A DNA stretch of 64,000 nucleotides from positions 1,612,001-1,676,000 of the forward strand of contig NZ_CP058557.1 of NCBI RefSeq assembly GCF_018141165.1. Direction: 5' to 3'. Made by a program: the position numbers and the translations under genes. Source of the DNA: Alkaliphilus sp. B6464. Lineage in GTDB: Bacteria; Bacillota; Clostridia; Peptostreptococcales; Natronincolaceae. The notes under the pieces are model-generated. The model saw only the letters and a list, made by a program, of their open reading frames with translations. It was not told the DNA's origin and did not search any database. Position 1 is the stretch's first letter. Every line of letters starts with the position of its first letter. Positions 44,490-54,341 of the stretch are shown here, piece by piece.

Positions 44490-44999
44490 ATGCTTTGTGA
44501 AGACTGTAAGAGTAAAGATTCAACGGTACATATGACTAAGTTTATAAATGGTAAAAAAGAAGAAATAAACTTATGTGATGAATGTGCAAAGAAAAAGGAA
44601 ATATCAAGTTTTGAAAATAATTTCTCAATACACAGTTTTTTAGCCAGTCTATTAGAAGGGAATACATCTCCAAGTGTAAATATTGCTTATAAACAAAATA
44701 AAAAATGTCCGCAGTGCGGATCTACATATAATGATTTTAAAGAAACTGGACGATTAGGGTGTAATATATGTTATGAGACTTTTAGTGATATGCTCACCCC
44801 TTTAATTAGAAGGATACAAGGTAACACTGTTCATGTTGGTAAAGTTCCTAAAAGATCAGGTGCTTCTATTAGGTTGAAGAATGAATTAAAAAGCTTAAAA
44901 GTCAAATTACAACAGTTAGTGGAGCAAGAGGAGTTTGAAGAGGCAGCAAAGATAAGGGATGATATTAGACGACTTGAAGGTGAAATTGATAGGATGTAG
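44490..44999 (+). CDS. mcsA: McsA, activator of the McsB arginine kinase
   Basis: A 169-residue zinc protein. Four CxxC-type motifs are visible: CEDC near the start, CDEC, CPQC and CNIC. A C-terminal UVR coiled coil (EQEEFEEAAKIRDDIRRLE) is the ClpC/McsB-interaction type. ATG 44490 follows GGAGGG; frames further upstream lack a site. It is first in mcsA-mcsB-clpC. The repressor gene ctsR, normally first in this operon, is not present here. Confidence 0.93.
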   Translation: MLCEDCKSKDSTVHMTKFINGKKEEINLCDECAKKKEISSFENNFSIHSFLASLLEGNTSPSVNIAYKQNKKCPQCGSTYNDFKETGRLGCNICYETFSDMLTPLIRRIQGNTVHVGKVPKRSGASIRLKNELKSLKVKLQQLVEQEEFEEAAKIRDDIRRLEGEIDRM

Positions 45000-45010
45000 G
45001 AGGTGTTAAT

Positions 45011-46033
45011 ATGCCTAAATGGCTAAAGGGAATTGGACCAGAATCAGATATAGTTATTAGTAGTAGAACTCGCATGGCTCGTAATATAGAGTCAATACCA
45101 TTTCCACACTATTTAAATGAAGAGAAGTCTCAAAATATTATAGATAAGGTATATACAACTATAAGCAGTGGTAATTTATCCCTTAAAAATGATTTTAGTC
45201 TAATTAGGATGAAAGAAAGTGACGTAATAGATAGATTAAACTATGTTGAAAAGCATTTAATTAGCCCTGCATTAGCTAGAAATACTTTAGGTGGTGCAGT
45301 ACTAATTAACAAAGAAGAAACAATTAGTATTATGATAAATGAAGAGGATCATATTCGTATTCAATGCCTTTTGCCAGGGTTGCAGTTAGATAAGTGTCTA
45401 GATATAGGAGATAAAATAGATGACTTATTGGAGGAAAATATTAAATATACCTTCGATGAGCAATTAGGATATTTAACCTCCTGTCCTACTAATGTAGGCA
45501 CTGGAATTAGAGCTTCTGTTATGGTTCATTTGCCTGCGCTTAGCTTAATCGGATATATTAACGGTGTTTTTCATATTGCCAGTAAAATAGGCCTTGCGGT
45601 TAGAGGTATCTATGGCGAAGGTACACAATATCTAGGGAATATTTATCAAATTTCTAATCAAGTGACATTAGGAGCATCTGAAGAGGAACTAGTTAATAAT
45701 CTTCAGAATGTCACTCTACAGATTATTCAAAATGAAAGGGCAGCTAGGGAGAATTTATTAAAAACAAAAAGTATTGAATTGGAGGATAAGGTATTTAGGT
45801 CCTATGGAACTCTTAAACAAGCTAGACTACTGTCATCTAATGAAGCCATGCAATTGATTTCAGATGTAAAGTTAGGAGTTAACTTAGAGTTAATTAAAGA
45901 AGTATCTACAGAAAAATTAAATGAGCTTATTGCAATAATACAGCCAGGATATTTACAAAAATATTTTAAGTCAGAATTAACTGGTATTGAAAGAGATATA
46001 AAAAGGGCACAATTAGTAAGAGAAAGTTTATGA
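45011..46033 (+). CDS. mcsB: McsB, protein arginine kinase
   Basis: Phosphorylates arginine residues of damaged proteins, marking them for ClpC-ClpP. It is a 340-residue guanido-phosphotransferase-fold enzyme. The nucleotide-binding SSRTRMARN and the catalytic-region CPTNVGTGIRAS, with C158, are present. It starts 11 bp after mcsA. Confidence 0.95.
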   Translation: MPKWLKGIGPESDIVISSRTRMARNIESIPFPHYLNEEKSQNIIDKVYTTISSGNLSLKNDFSLIRMKESDVIDRLNYVEKHLISPALARNTLGGAVLINKEETISIMINEEDHIRIQCLLPGLQLDKCLDIGDKIDDLLEENIKYTFDEQLGYLTSCPTNVGTGIRASVMVHLPALSLIGYINGVFHIASKIGLAVRGIYGEGTQYLGNIYQISNQVTLGASEEELVNNLQNVTLQIIQNERAARENLLKTKSIELEDKVFRSYGTLKQARLLSSNEAMQLISDVKLGVNLELIKEVSTEKLNELIAIIQPGYLQKYFKSELTGIERDIKRAQLVRESL

Positions 46034-46056
46034 TAACAATTTAGGAGGGGTTATAT

Positions 46057-48498
46057 ATGGCCATGTTTGGAAGATTTACTGAAAGAGCTCAAAGAGTTAT
46101 TACTCTTTCCCAACAAGTGGCTCAACAGTTGGGGCATAGCTATGTAGGCACAGAACACTTATTATTAGCAATTATTAAAGAGGAAGAGAGTATTGCTGCT
46201 AAGGCACTAAAAAATCTAGGTATAGAAATTGAAAGCATACAGCAGATAATAGTAAACGCAATAGGTGTGGGGAATAAACCTGTAGAGTTATTGGGCTATA
46301 CTCCGCGGACTAAAAAGGTTTTTGAACTTAGTGTTGCAGAGGCTAGAAATTTAAATCATAACTATGTAGGTACAGAACATTTGCTTTTAGGATTAATAAA
46401 AGAAGGAGATGGAATTGCATCTAAAATTCTAATACAATTAGGAGTAAATTTACAAAATGTTAGAGAAGAAGTACTAAAACTATTAAATAATGGTGGAACT
46501 GCTGGAACAAATAAGAAACCTTCAGTAGATAATAATAAAAATACACCTACTTTAAACCAATTTGGTCGAGATCTTAATGAGCTTGCTCGTGAAGGAAAAA
46601 TTGATCCTGTAATTGGAAGGAGTAAAGAAATAGATAGAGTTATACAAGTGCTAAGCCGTAGAACAAAGAATAATCCTTGTCTAATCGGAGAACCTGGAGT
46701 AGGTAAAACTGCTGTAGCCGAGGGACTGGCACAAAAAATAGTAGAAGGTAATGTTCCTGAATTATTAAAAGATAAAAGGGTAGTCACTTTAGACTTAGCA
46801 TCTATGGTGGCTGGAGCTAAGTATCGTGGAGAGTTTGAAGATCGATTAAAAAAGGTAATGGAGGAGCTACGCACAGCAACTAATGTAATATTATTTATAG
46901 ATGAAATGCATACTATAATAGGTGCAGGTGCGGCAGAAGGGGCAATAGATGCAGCTAATATATTAAAGCCTGCTCTAGCTAGAGGAGAGATACAAGTAAT
47001 CGGAGCTACTACATTAGATGAATACAGAAAGCATATAGAAAAGGATGCCGCCCTTGAGAGAAGATTCCAACCTATTACTGTTGATGAGCCAACAGTCGAA
47101 GATAGTATTAAAATACTAGAGGGATTAAGAGATAAATATGAGGCCCATCATGGAGTTAAAATTACCGATGAAGCTTTAAAAGCAGCCGCAGAACTTTCTG
47201 CAAGATATATTACAGATCGGTTTTTACCTGATAAAGCTATAGACTTAATTGATGAAGCTGCATCTAAGGTTAGAATATTTACAGTTACTACACCACCAGA
47301 TTTAAAGGACTTAGAGGAAAAAATAGAGCAGCTTTCTAAAGAAAAAGAAGAGGCTATTAGTGTACAGGATTTTGAGAGAGCCGCTAAAATAAGAGACGAA
47401 GAAAAGAGAACAAATGAGGAATTAGAAGAAAGAAAAAATACTTGGAGAAATAAAGATAAAGAGGCTACAGTTTCTGTTGAAGAAATAGCTAATATTGTAT
47501 CTGATTGGACAGGTGTACCTGTAAATAAGCTTCAACAGGAAGAATCTCAAAAACTACTTAATATGGAGGAAATCCTTCATAAAAGGGTAATAGGACAACA
47601 AGAAGCAGTAAAGTCCGTTGCAAGGGCGATTAGAAGGGCGCGAGTTGGACTGAAGGATCCTAAAAGGCCAATTGGTTCATTTATATTTTTAGGACCTACA
47701 GGAGTAGGAAAAACAGAATTATCAAAAGCACTGGCAGAGTCTATGTTTGGTGATGAAGACGCTATGATTCGTATTGATATGTCTGAATACATGGAAAAAC
47801 ATACAGTTTCAAGGCTTATAGGATCTCCACCAGGATATGTAGGATTTGACGAAGGTGGACAGCTGACAGAAAAGGTTAGAAGAAAACCATACTCTGTAAT
47901 ACTATTTGATGAGGTAGAAAAGGCACATCCGGACGTATTTAATATATTATTGCAAATATTAGATGATGGTCGGCTAACAGATGCTCAAGGCAGAACAGTA
48001 GACTTTAAAAATACTGTAGTTATTATGACTTCCAACGTTGGTGCTCATACTATTAGAAAGCAAAAAACTTTAGGCTTTACCGTTAATGAAGATGATTTTG
48101 CTAAAAATGAATATGAAAAAATGAAAGAAAATATTATGGAAGAACTTAGGAGAACCTTTAGACCTGAGTTTTTAAATAGGATAGATGACATTATAGTATT
48201 CCATGCATTAGAAAGAGAGCATATAGGAGAGATTGTAGACTTAATGCTAGAAGATTTAAGAAAGCGATTACAAGATTTAAATATTAATCTTGAAGTAAGT
48301 AATGAAGCAAAAGTATTTATTGCACATAAAGGTTTTGATGCACAATTTGGTGCAAGACCTCTAAAAAGGGCGATACAAAAAATGGTGGAAGATCAGCTAT
48401 CTGAAGAATTATTAAAAGGAACTATTAAGTCAGGTAGCGACATATTAGTTGATTTATATGGCGATAAGCTTGTAATTAGACCTAAGGTAAGTTTATAA
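46057..48498 (+). CDS. clpC: ClpC, AAA+ unfoldase of the Clp protease
   Basis: An 813-residue Hsp100 protein. Two Clp-N repeats (about 5-145) are followed by AAA-1 with GEPGVGKT. A middle domain with a UVR-type segment ([19 protein letters not shown]) comes next, then AAA-2 with GPTGVGKT. It presents arginine-phosphorylated or adaptor-bound proteins to ClpP. ATG 46057 is well spaced from AGGAGGGG; the ATG two codons on is less so. It is last in the mcsA-mcsB-clpC unit, with a terminator at 48551. Confidence 0.96.
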   Translation: MAMFGRFTERAQRVITLSQQVAQQLGHSYVGTEHLLLAIIKEEESIAAKALKNLGIEIESIQQIIVNAIGVGNKPVELLGYTPRTKKVFELSVAEARNLNHNYVGTEHLLLGLIKEGDGIASKILIQLGVNLQNVREEVLKLLNNGGTAGTNKKPSVDNNKNTPTLNQFGRDLNELAREGKIDPVIGRSKEIDRVIQVLSRRTKNNPCLIGEPGVGKTAVAEGLAQKIVEGNVPELLKDKRVVTLDLASMVAGAKYRGEFEDRLKKVMEELRTATNVILFIDEMHTIIGAGAAEGAIDAANILKPALARGEIQVIGATTLDEYRKHIEKDAALERRFQPITVDEPTVEDSIKILEGLRDKYEAHHGVKITDEALKAAAELSARYITDRFLPDKAIDLIDEAASKVRIFTVTTPPDLKDLEEKIEQLSKEKEEAISVQDFERAAKIRDEEKRTNEELEERKNTWRNKDKEATVSVEEIANIVSDWTGVPVNKLQQEESQKLLNMEEILHKRVIGQQEAVKSVARAIRRARVGLKDPKRPIGSFIFLGPTGVGKTELSKALAESMFGDEDAMIRIDMSEYMEKHTVSRLIGSPPGYVGFDEGGQLTEKVRRKPYSVILFDEVEKAHPDVFNILLQILDDGRLTDAQGRTVDFKNTVVIMTSNVGAHTIRKQKTLGFTVNEDDFAKNEYEKMKENIMEELRRTFRPEFLNRIDDIIVFHALEREHIGEIVDLMLEDLRKRLQDLNINLEVSNEAKVFIAHKGFDAQFGARPLKRAIQKMVEDQLSEELLKGTIKSGSDILVDLYGDKLVIRPKVSL

Positions 48499-48550
48499 AA
48501 TTAGATTATATAAAATATATTAGAAGCAGACCTATATGTCTATTCTTGAT

Positions 48551-48598
48551 AAAATAAGCCGATTATAGGATTATAACCTAGGTCGGTTTATTTTGTTG
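48551..48598 (+). terminator. Intrinsic terminator of clpC
   Basis: AAAATAAGCCGA pairs with TCGGTTTATTTT (one G-U), with an inner TAGG/CCTA pairing, followed by a short T-rich tail. Confidence 0.72.
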
Positions 48599-48683
48599 TG
48601 AAATTTTTAAATGACCATAGTATATGAAGAAATTTAATTAATATAAAAGGAATTAACACAAAAATGAAGAATGATATAAATAT

Positions 48684-48836
48684 ATGTATACTTTACCAAT
48701 ATTAAGAAATAATTTAATGTATAATTTTAAGGCTAATAATCTTGAATTATTTAAAGAATTTACAAGAAAATCGGAAAAAGTAATGTTAGAACAGCTCCAA
48801 AAATTAGATATAAATGTTAATACATATATAAACTAG
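48684..48836 (+). CDS. Possible 50-residue small protein
   Basis: ATG to TAG, encoding MYTLPILRNNLMYNFKANN and a helical, charged second half (FKEFTRKSEKVMLEQLQKLD). No strong ribosome site precedes it; AAAAGG near 48647 is too far away. A perfect terminator overlaps the stop codon, which argues for a real small transcription unit between clpC and radA. There is a faint likeness to Spo0E-type phosphatases, but the SxxxD motif is missing. Confidence 0.35.
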   Translation: MYTLPILRNNLMYNFKANNLELFKEFTRKSEKVMLEQLQKLDINVNTYIN

Positions 48837-48860
48837 GACAGTTTAACTGTCCTAGTTTTA
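48831..48860 (+). terminator. Intrinsic terminator overlapping the small ORF stop
   Basis: A perfect 13-bp inverted repeat, AACTAGGACAGTT and its complement, with a very short loop and TTTTAT tail, about 43 bp before radA. Confidence 0.78.
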
Positions 48861-48902
48861 TGTTACAATATAAGGATAGAGAAAATAGGAGCAGGTGATT
48901 AT

Positions 48903-50264
48903 ATGGCGAAGGTTAAGAGTAAGTTTGTATGTCAAGAATGTGGGTATGAGAGTGCTAAATGGTTAGGACGGTGTCCGGGATGTAGTAACTGGAATAGTAT
49001 GGAGGAAGAGATAGTAGGAGGTAAAAAGGAATTTAAACGATCCCCTACAATAGTTAGTCAATCTAAACCTCAGCCTATTAAAGATGTCAAATCTGGTGCT
49101 TATGAAAGATATGATACTCAGATTAAAGAATTAAATAGAGTTTTAGGAGGAGGATTAGTAAAAGGATCTCTAACATTAATAACTGGAGAACCAGGTATTG
49201 GTAAATCTACTTTAATTTTACAGGCCAGTAGCACTGTTGCAGAAACCTATGGAAAAACCCTTTATGTATCTGGAGAGGAATCTGAGGAGCAAATAAAGAT
49301 GAGGGGAGAAAGATTAAGCTCTCTTTCTGATAATTTATATATAGTTTCAGAAACAAATGTGGATGTTATTGAAAAGTATATTGAGGAGTACGAGCCCGTG
49401 TTTGTTATTATAGACTCTATACAAACATTATTTAAAGAAGATCTTTCTTCCGCCCCTGGGAGTGTTTCGCAGGTTAAGGAGTGTGCTAATAATTTAATGA
49501 GAATTGGTAAATCCAAAAATATTCCTATGTTTATAGTAGCTCATGTTACAAAGCAAGGTGAATTGGCAGGACCTAGGGTTTTAGAGCATATGGTTGACAC
49601 GGTACTGCATTTTGAAGGAGAAAGAACTCAAGAGTTTAGAATATTAAGGGCTTTAAAAAATAGATTTGGTACTACTAGTGAAATTGGTGTTTTTGAAATG
49701 AGGGAAGAGGGGTTGGTTGAAGTTAGTAATCCTTCGGCTATATTTTTAGAATCATTAACTCCAGAGGCGGAAGGTGCTATTGTAGTTGCAACGGTTGAAG
49801 GCACTAGACCACTTTTAGTGGAAATACAAGCATTGGTAGCTCCTACTAATGCAGGTTTCCCAAGGCGAACTGCTGTAGGAATTGATCTAAACAGATTAAA
49901 TTTAATTATTGCGGTTTTAGAAAAGAAAATAGGGCTACCTTTAATGAATCAAGATATTTATGTGAATGTAGTGGGAGGATTAAAACTCGAAGGAACCTCT
50001 GCAGATTTAGGTGTTGCTATGGCTATTTATTCTAGTATGCGAGGTGTACCTATTCCATCAAAGGAAATGGTTGCTATGGGAGAGATAAGCTTAACAGGAG
50101 AGCTAAGACCTATTAGTCAGCTAGAAAAAATGATGAAAGAAGCTGAAAAAATGGGATTCATAACTGCTATAATACCTGATAAAAATAAGTTTAAATTTGA
50201 TGGGAATATTATGAAATATAAGGGCGTAAATACATTAAGAGATGCTCTAGAATTATTATCATAG
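48903..50264 (+). CDS. radA: DNA repair protein RadA
   Basis: A RecA-like ATPase that drives branch migration in recombination. The protein has 453 residues. The N-terminal zinc finger has C10, C13, C24 and C27 (CQECG...CPGC). The ATPase core has GEPGIGKST near residue 95, followed by the RadA-specific KNRFG motif. A Lon-protease-like C-terminal domain follows (SADLGVAMAIYSS). It precedes disA, as in Bacillus. Confidence 0.96.
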   Translation: MAKVKSKFVCQECGYESAKWLGRCPGCSNWNSMEEEIVGGKKEFKRSPTIVSQSKPQPIKDVKSGAYERYDTQIKELNRVLGGGLVKGSLTLITGEPGIGKSTLILQASSTVAETYGKTLYVSGEESEEQIKMRGERLSSLSDNLYIVSETNVDVIEKYIEEYEPVFVIIDSIQTLFKEDLSSAPGSVSQVKECANNLMRIGKSKNIPMFIVAHVTKQGELAGPRVLEHMVDTVLHFEGERTQEFRILRALKNRFGTTSEIGVFEMREEGLVEVSNPSAIFLESLTPEAEGAIVVATVEGTRPLLVEIQALVAPTNAGFPRRTAVGIDLNRLNLIIAVLEKKIGLPLMNQDIYVNVVGGLKLEGTSADLGVAMAIYSSMRGVPIPSKEMVAMGEISLTGELRPISQLEKMMKEAEKMGFITAIIPDKNKFKFDGNIMKYKGVNTLRDALELLS

Positions 50265-50437
50265 GTTAATCTATTGTCATAATTATTAAAAAAAATAGGA
50301 ATTGAGTAGGAAATTAGATAATATTACATTAATATGGTAGAATTTGTAGATTAATTGGAGAAATAATGTTAAAATTATTAATCGTAGGGGAAAATATTGA
50401 TTATAGCTATGAATAGGTTGTAAGGGAGGCGTAAATT

Positions 50438-51514
50438 TTGAAAGAATCACGAATTGAAGAGGCTCAGTTATTTGAGGCCATTAAGATGGTAGCCCCCGGA
50501 ACCCATTTAAGGGAAGGCTTAGAAAATGTATTAAAGGCGAAAACCGGTGCACTTATAGTTGTTGGTGATAGTGAAGATGTAAGAAGTATGATAGATGGAG
50601 GCTTTGCTATAAATGTAGATTTTTCTCCCGCATATCTTTATGAGCTATGTAAAATGGATGGAGCTATTGTTTTAAGTAGTGATAGTAAAAAAATTCTATA
50701 TGCTAATACGCAAATAATGACAGATCCATCAATTTTTTCAGCAGAGACAGGCACGCGCCATAGAACAGCTGAAAGGGTGGCGAAGGCAACTGGACAAGTG
50801 GTTATTTCGATTTCTCAGAGGCGACATATTATAACTTTGTATAGAGGATATAGTAAGTATATTGTACAGGATACTAACAAAATTTTGACTAAAGCTAATC
50901 AGGCTATTCAAACCCTTGAAAAATATAAATCTGTATTGGATCAAGCTATGATAAATCTAAGTGCTTTAGAGTTTGAAGATTTAGTTACTGTATATGATGT
51001 AACTACTGTAATACAAAGAACAGAAATGGTTATAAAGATAGTACATGAAATAGAGAAGTATATTTATGAGCTAGGTAATGAAGGTAGACTAGTAAATATG
51101 CAGATGGAAGAGCTAGTAGCTAATGTTGTAGAGGACGGGAAGCACGTAATTAAGGATTATAATCTTAATTTAGAAGTTGAAGAGAGTAATATTCATAAGA
51201 TGATCCATGGATTATCTTCAGAAGAATTGTTGGATTTATCCTCGATAGCAAAAATACTAGGATATGGTTCTAATGTTAATGCATTAGATATTGCAGTGTC
51301 TCCTAGGGGATATAGAATTTTAAATAAAATACCGAGACTTCCTTTAGCGGTAATTGATAATTTGTTAAAACAATTCGCCAGTTTTCAAAAAATACTTAAG
51401 GCGTCTACAGATCAATTAGATGATGTTGAAGGTATCGGAGAGGTTAGAGCTAGAGCTATAAAAGAAGGACTAAGGAGATTACAAGAACAAGTACTTTTAG
51501 ACAGGCATATATAG
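50438..51514 (+). CDS. disA: DNA-integrity scanning diadenylate cyclase DisA
   Basis: Forms cyclic di-AMP from two ATP and responds to branched DNA; RadA modulates it in Bacillus. The protein has 358 residues. The catalytic motifs are DGA at 74-76 and RHR at 107-109 (GTRHRTAER). A helical spine and a C-terminal helix-hairpin-helix DNA-binding domain (DDVEGIGEVRARAIKEG) follow. The start is TTG 50438 after AGGGAGG. A shared terminator separates it from the convergent gene. Confidence 0.96.
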   Translation: MKESRIEEAQLFEAIKMVAPGTHLREGLENVLKAKTGALIVVGDSEDVRSMIDGGFAINVDFSPAYLYELCKMDGAIVLSSDSKKILYANTQIMTDPSIFSAETGTRHRTAERVAKATGQVVISISQRRHIITLYRGYSKYIVQDTNKILTKANQAIQTLEKYKSVLDQAMINLSALEFEDLVTVYDVTTVIQRTEMVIKIVHEIEKYIYELGNEGRLVNMQMEELVANVVEDGKHVIKDYNLNLEVEESNIHKMIHGLSSEELLDLSSIAKILGYGSNVNALDIAVSPRGYRILNKIPRLPLAVIDNLLKQFASFQKILKASTDQLDDVEGIGEVRARAIKEGLRRLQEQVLLDRHI

Positions 51515-51519
51515 GATAA

Positions 51520-51550
51520 AGGGGATGAAGAATTTCTTTATCCCCTAATA
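51520..51550. terminator. Bidirectional terminator between convergent genes
   Basis: AGGGGATGAAG pairs with CTTTATCCCCT (one G-U pair). It is 6 bp after disA and just beyond the end of the minus-strand gene at 51558. Confidence 0.65.
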
Positions 51551-51557
51551 TTTACAA

Positions 51558-51953
51558 TTACAGTAGTCCATATTTTCCTAATGCTTTTACTTGAGAGGCA
51601 TAGTTTGCTAACATATCATCTATGTTTATGTTAAATGAATTACACAGTGCTGTAATATAGAATATGGTAGTAGATATCTCTTCTTCTATCTTCTCTCTGC
51701 AAATATCACATAAATAGCCTTCTACATGATTTGACATATAATTCTTTAATTCTGAATATGAGATATCTTCTGGTATCCCTTGTTTCTGACTATGAATTTG
51801 AATACAACCACAGTGAGTAACGGATTTTGCCACCGCTCGATTAACTTTGGCACTACTTTCTTGAAGCTTACTTAAAATATCTAAAATACTTTTGTGCCTT
51901 ATTAATACTTCATCCACTTGATCTTGAAATTGGTTAAAATAAAATTGCTCCAT
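51558..51953 (-). CDS. Conserved clostridial protein with a MazG-like C-terminal half
   Basis: A 131-residue helical protein. The start chosen is the methionine at 51953, eight bases after AGGAG on the minus strand; the longer frame to 52004 lacks a site. It has two cysteine clusters, HCGC and LCDIC. The C-terminal segment EEEISTTIFYITALCNSF then NINIDDML resembles the acidic helix pair of MazG-type nucleotide pyrophosphohydrolases, but the full ExxE-ExxD signature is not clear. Its place beside disA looks conserved from memory. No function is assigned. Confidence 0.65.
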   Translation of the reverse strand: MEQFYFNQFQDQVDEVLIRHKSILDILSKLQESSAKVNRAVAKSVTHCGCIQIHSQKQGIPEDISYSELKNYMSNHVEGYLCDICREKIEEEISTTIFYITALCNSFNINIDDMLANYASQVKALGKYGLL

Positions 51954-52004
51954 AAAGTCAACTCCTAAAGTCTTTTTATTGTTTAAGTAACGTATGAATT
52001 TCAA

Positions 52005-52229
52005 CTATTGAGTATTTTTTTAAAAAGTGGTAGCTAGAACTATTTTAAGCACTTTGAAATCTAGAGTAGTTTTTAAGTGCACCATAAGTCGATGTGATAG
52101 CATCAGACGAATTTTAACTTAATTATACTTTTAGATACTTGTATTTGTCAATGTCGTAGAACAAAAATATATATTTAAATGCGAAACCTAAATATATTAA
52201 AAATATCTTAAAAAAATCTTAAAAAGTAT
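52005..52229 (+). other. Divergent intergenic region
   Basis: The 385 bases between the MazG-like gene and carD hold a full dispersed repeat (52045-52120) and the two carD promoters (52230-52298). The remaining sequence is featureless AT-rich DNA. Confidence 0.5.
52045..52120 (+). repeat. Dispersed intergenic repeat, copy B
   Basis: TTAAGCACTTTGAAA and its palindromic partner TTTTTAAGTGC are followed by the conserved tail CGATGTGATAGCATCAGACG and AATTTTAA. It shares the tail with 39263-39300 and the overall layout with 2136-2214. Confidence 0.5.
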
Positions 52230-52258
52230 TTGACAACTAATAATTCATATGATAAAAT
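52230..52258 (+). promoter_or_regulatory. carD promoter, upstream member
   Basis: TTGACA (52230-52235), 17 bp, TAAAAT (52253-52258). Confidence 0.75.
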
Positions 52259-52269
52259 TATCGTTTTAG

Positions 52270-52298
52270 TTGACATATTTGACTATATAATGTATACT
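52270..52298 (+). promoter_or_regulatory. carD promoter, downstream member
   Basis: TTGACA (52270-52275), 17 bp, TATACT (52293-52298). It lies 40 bp after the first promoter and about 40 bp before the carD start, so two strong starts drive this gene. Confidence 0.8.
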
Positions 52299-52338
52299 AT
52301 AATAGATAACAAATCACCATTTTCTGGGAGGGTCAAAT

Positions 52339-52842
52339 ATGTTTAACATTGGAGAAAAAGTTGTCTATCCTATGCATGGTGCTGGTGTGATAGAATCTAT
52401 TGAAGAGAGAGAAATTTTAGGTGAAAGAAGAAAGTATTATATAATGAGAATGCCTATTGGAGATATGAAGGTAATGATTCCTTTAGATCAGATGGATGAT
52501 ATAGGTATTAGAAAGGTAATTGATTCTGAGGAAATTGAAAATGTGCTAGATGTATTAGCTTCTGACACAACTAAAATGCATCAAAACTGGAATCGTAGAT
52601 ATCGAGCTAATATGGATTTGATTAAAACTGGAGATGTTTATGAGATAGCTGAAGTTGTAAGAAATTTAACATTAATGGACAAGGAAAAAGGACTATCTAC
52701 AGGAGAGAGAAAAATGCTTAGCAACGCAAGACAAATTTTAATTAGTGAACTTGTTCTTGTGGCTGAATTATCAGAAGAAGAAGCATCTAATCTTGTTGAA
52801 TCGGTTATCTTACAACAAACTGTGCCAGATACAGTTTTGTAA
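52339..52842 (+). CDS. carD: CarD/CdnL-family RNA polymerase-binding transcription factor
   Basis: A 167-residue protein. The N-terminal RNA-polymerase-interacting domain (about 1-60, FNIGEKVVYPMHGAGVIES) is the TRCF/CarD fold. A helical C-terminal domain (about 70-160) contacts promoter DNA in characterised homologues. CarD-type factors stabilise open complexes, notably at rRNA promoters. Two sigma-A promoters precede it. It begins the carD, PIN-TRAM, ispD, ispF group common in Firmicutes. Confidence 0.92.
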   Translation: MFNIGEKVVYPMHGAGVIESIEEREILGERRKYYIMRMPIGDMKVMIPLDQMDDIGIRKVIDSEEIENVLDVLASDTTKMHQNWNRRYRANMDLIKTGDVYEIAEVVRNLTLMDKEKGLSTGERKMLSNARQILISELVLVAELSEEEASNLVESVILQQTVPDTVL

Positions 52843-52884
52843 AAAACTTAACTTAGTAGTTATGCTTTTATTGAATGTATCTAT

Positions 52885-52924
52885 GGAAACTTCATTTTGA
52901 AAGATATATACAAAAGAAGTTTCC
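52885..52924 (+). terminator. Hairpin after carD
   Basis: GGAAACTTC pairs with GAAGTTTCC around a long loop. No T-run is evident, so it may be only a partial terminator. Confidence 0.45.
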
Positions 52925-53014
52925 TATTAGTTTATAAAAATTATTTAATTATTTATTGTATTTGCTTTTAAAAACAATAAAATGGGGCATAATGGATGAA
53001 TAGGAGGTGGTCTA

Positions 53015-54124
53015 ATGATAAATAAAATAATCCGAGGAATTTTGACAATACTCGGTGGCGTAACGGGTCTTGCATTATATGTGTATGTTGCTAATGCTAT
53101 GGCTTTGGTGAATATCGCCAATGATCTTAAAAGTTATATAATAGGAATTATAATTGCTTCATTAACAAGTGGTAGTATGTTATTTATTTTATCACCTTGG
53201 TTAATTAATCAGGGTAGAAACACTGCTAATTGGATAGAGAGGGAACTTGCTAAGGTTCCTACTGTAGACGTTGTTTCAGGATCTATAGGACTAATAATTG
53301 GACTTATAATTTCTTATTTAATTACCAACCTAATTACTAGCATTATACCGATCCCTTTACTTAGCTCTATTTTGTCTACCTTAATCTATATATTTATGGG
53401 TTATCTTGGTATAAAGATTGCAACTAAGAAAATGGGAGAACTACCTAATAATATTCAAGCTGTGTTTAAGAAAAATTTATTAAAAGAACGTAATGCTAAA
53501 AAAGAAAATCAAGGATGTCCTAAGGTTTTAGATACTAGTGTAATTATTGATGGTAGAATTGCTGATATTTGCAAAACTGGATTTGTAGAGGGGCCTTTAA
53601 TAATTCCAGGCTTTGTATTAGAGGAGTTAAGGCATATAGCTGACTCATCTGATGCATTAAAGCGTAATCGTGGAAGAAGAGGATTAGATATTTTAAATAT
53701 GATTCAAAAAGAATTAGATATTGAAGTGAAAATGTATGAAAAAGATTTTCCAGATATTGCAGAAGTAGACTCTAAATTATTAAAGCTTGCTCAAGTATTA
53801 GATGGCAAGGTTATAACTAATGATTATAATTTAAATAAGGTAGCTGAGTTTCAAGGTGTGCCAGTCCTGAATATTAATGAGCTAGCCAATGCGGTAAAAC
53901 CTGTAGTACTGCCTGGGGAGGAAATGCTTGTACAGGTAGTGAAGGATGGTAAGGAATCTGGCCAAGGGTTAGCCTACTTAGATGATGGTACAATGATAGT
54001 TGTAGAAAGTGGTAAAAAATATATAGGCCAAACTATAGATGTATTAGTAACTAGTGTATTGCAAACAGCAGCTGGTCGTATGATTTTTGCAAAACCAAAG
54101 GCATTAGTTGATAAATCTGCATAG
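53015..54124 (+). CDS. PIN-TRAM membrane protein (YacL family)
   Basis: A 369-residue protein with four N-terminal membrane helices (about 6-28, 40-62, 88-110 and 115-138). A PIN nuclease domain begins at about residue 170 ([15 protein letters not shown]) with further acidic residues. A C-terminal TRAM RNA-binding domain (about 300-360) completes it. It is probably a membrane-tethered RNA- or DNA-cleaving protein. Role unknown, although the carD-yacL-ispD-ispF order is widely conserved. Confidence 0.9.
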   Translation: MINKIIRGILTILGGVTGLALYVYVANAMALVNIANDLKSYIIGIIIASLTSGSMLFILSPWLINQGRNTANWIERELAKVPTVDVVSGSIGLIIGLIISYLITNLITSIIPIPLLSSILSTLIYIFMGYLGIKIATKKMGELPNNIQAVFKKNLLKERNAKKENQGCPKVLDTSVIIDGRIADICKTGFVEGPLIIPGFVLEELRHIADSSDALKRNRGRRGLDILNMIQKELDIEVKMYEKDFPDIAEVDSKLLKLAQVLDGKVITNDYNLNKVAEFQGVPVLNINELANAVKPVVLPGEEMLVQVVKDGKESGQGLAYLDDGTMIVVESGKKYIGQTIDVLVTSVLQTAAGRMIFAKPKALVDKSA

Positions 54125-54170
54125 AATAAAAACTTAACTAATATTGAATTTTAAATTCTAATAATAGCCT

Positions 54171-54209
54171 TCTTACTAAGAAAGTAAGAAGGCTATTATC
54201 GTATAACAA
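54171..54209 (+). terminator. Hairpin after the PIN-TRAM gene
   Basis: A perfect 17-bp stem (ATAATAGCCTTCTTACT and complement) with a 5-base loop. A T-run is lacking, so it may act as a transcript end stabiliser rather than a classical terminator. Confidence 0.6.
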
Positions 54210-54262
54210 AGAAAAAATTTCTGATTGCGGAGAACTTGTAAGAAACAGGAGCTTGACAATAT

Positions 54263-54319
54263 TTGAGCACTTGAAATTTTCAAAACTATGTTTTAAAATT
54301 TAAGTGCGAATTAAAATAA
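54263..54319 (+). repeat. Dispersed intergenic repeat, half copy D
   Basis: Only the palindromic half is seen: GAGCACTTGAAATTTTC, a centre, then AAAATTTAAGTGCGAA. It lies just upstream of ispD. Confidence 0.4.
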
Positions 54320-54341
54320 AACAAAGTATATATAAAGGGAG

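Noticed and set aside
48684-48836. Spo0E-type phosphatase
   Set aside because: The SxxxD signature is replaced by LQKLD and the helix spacing is wrong.
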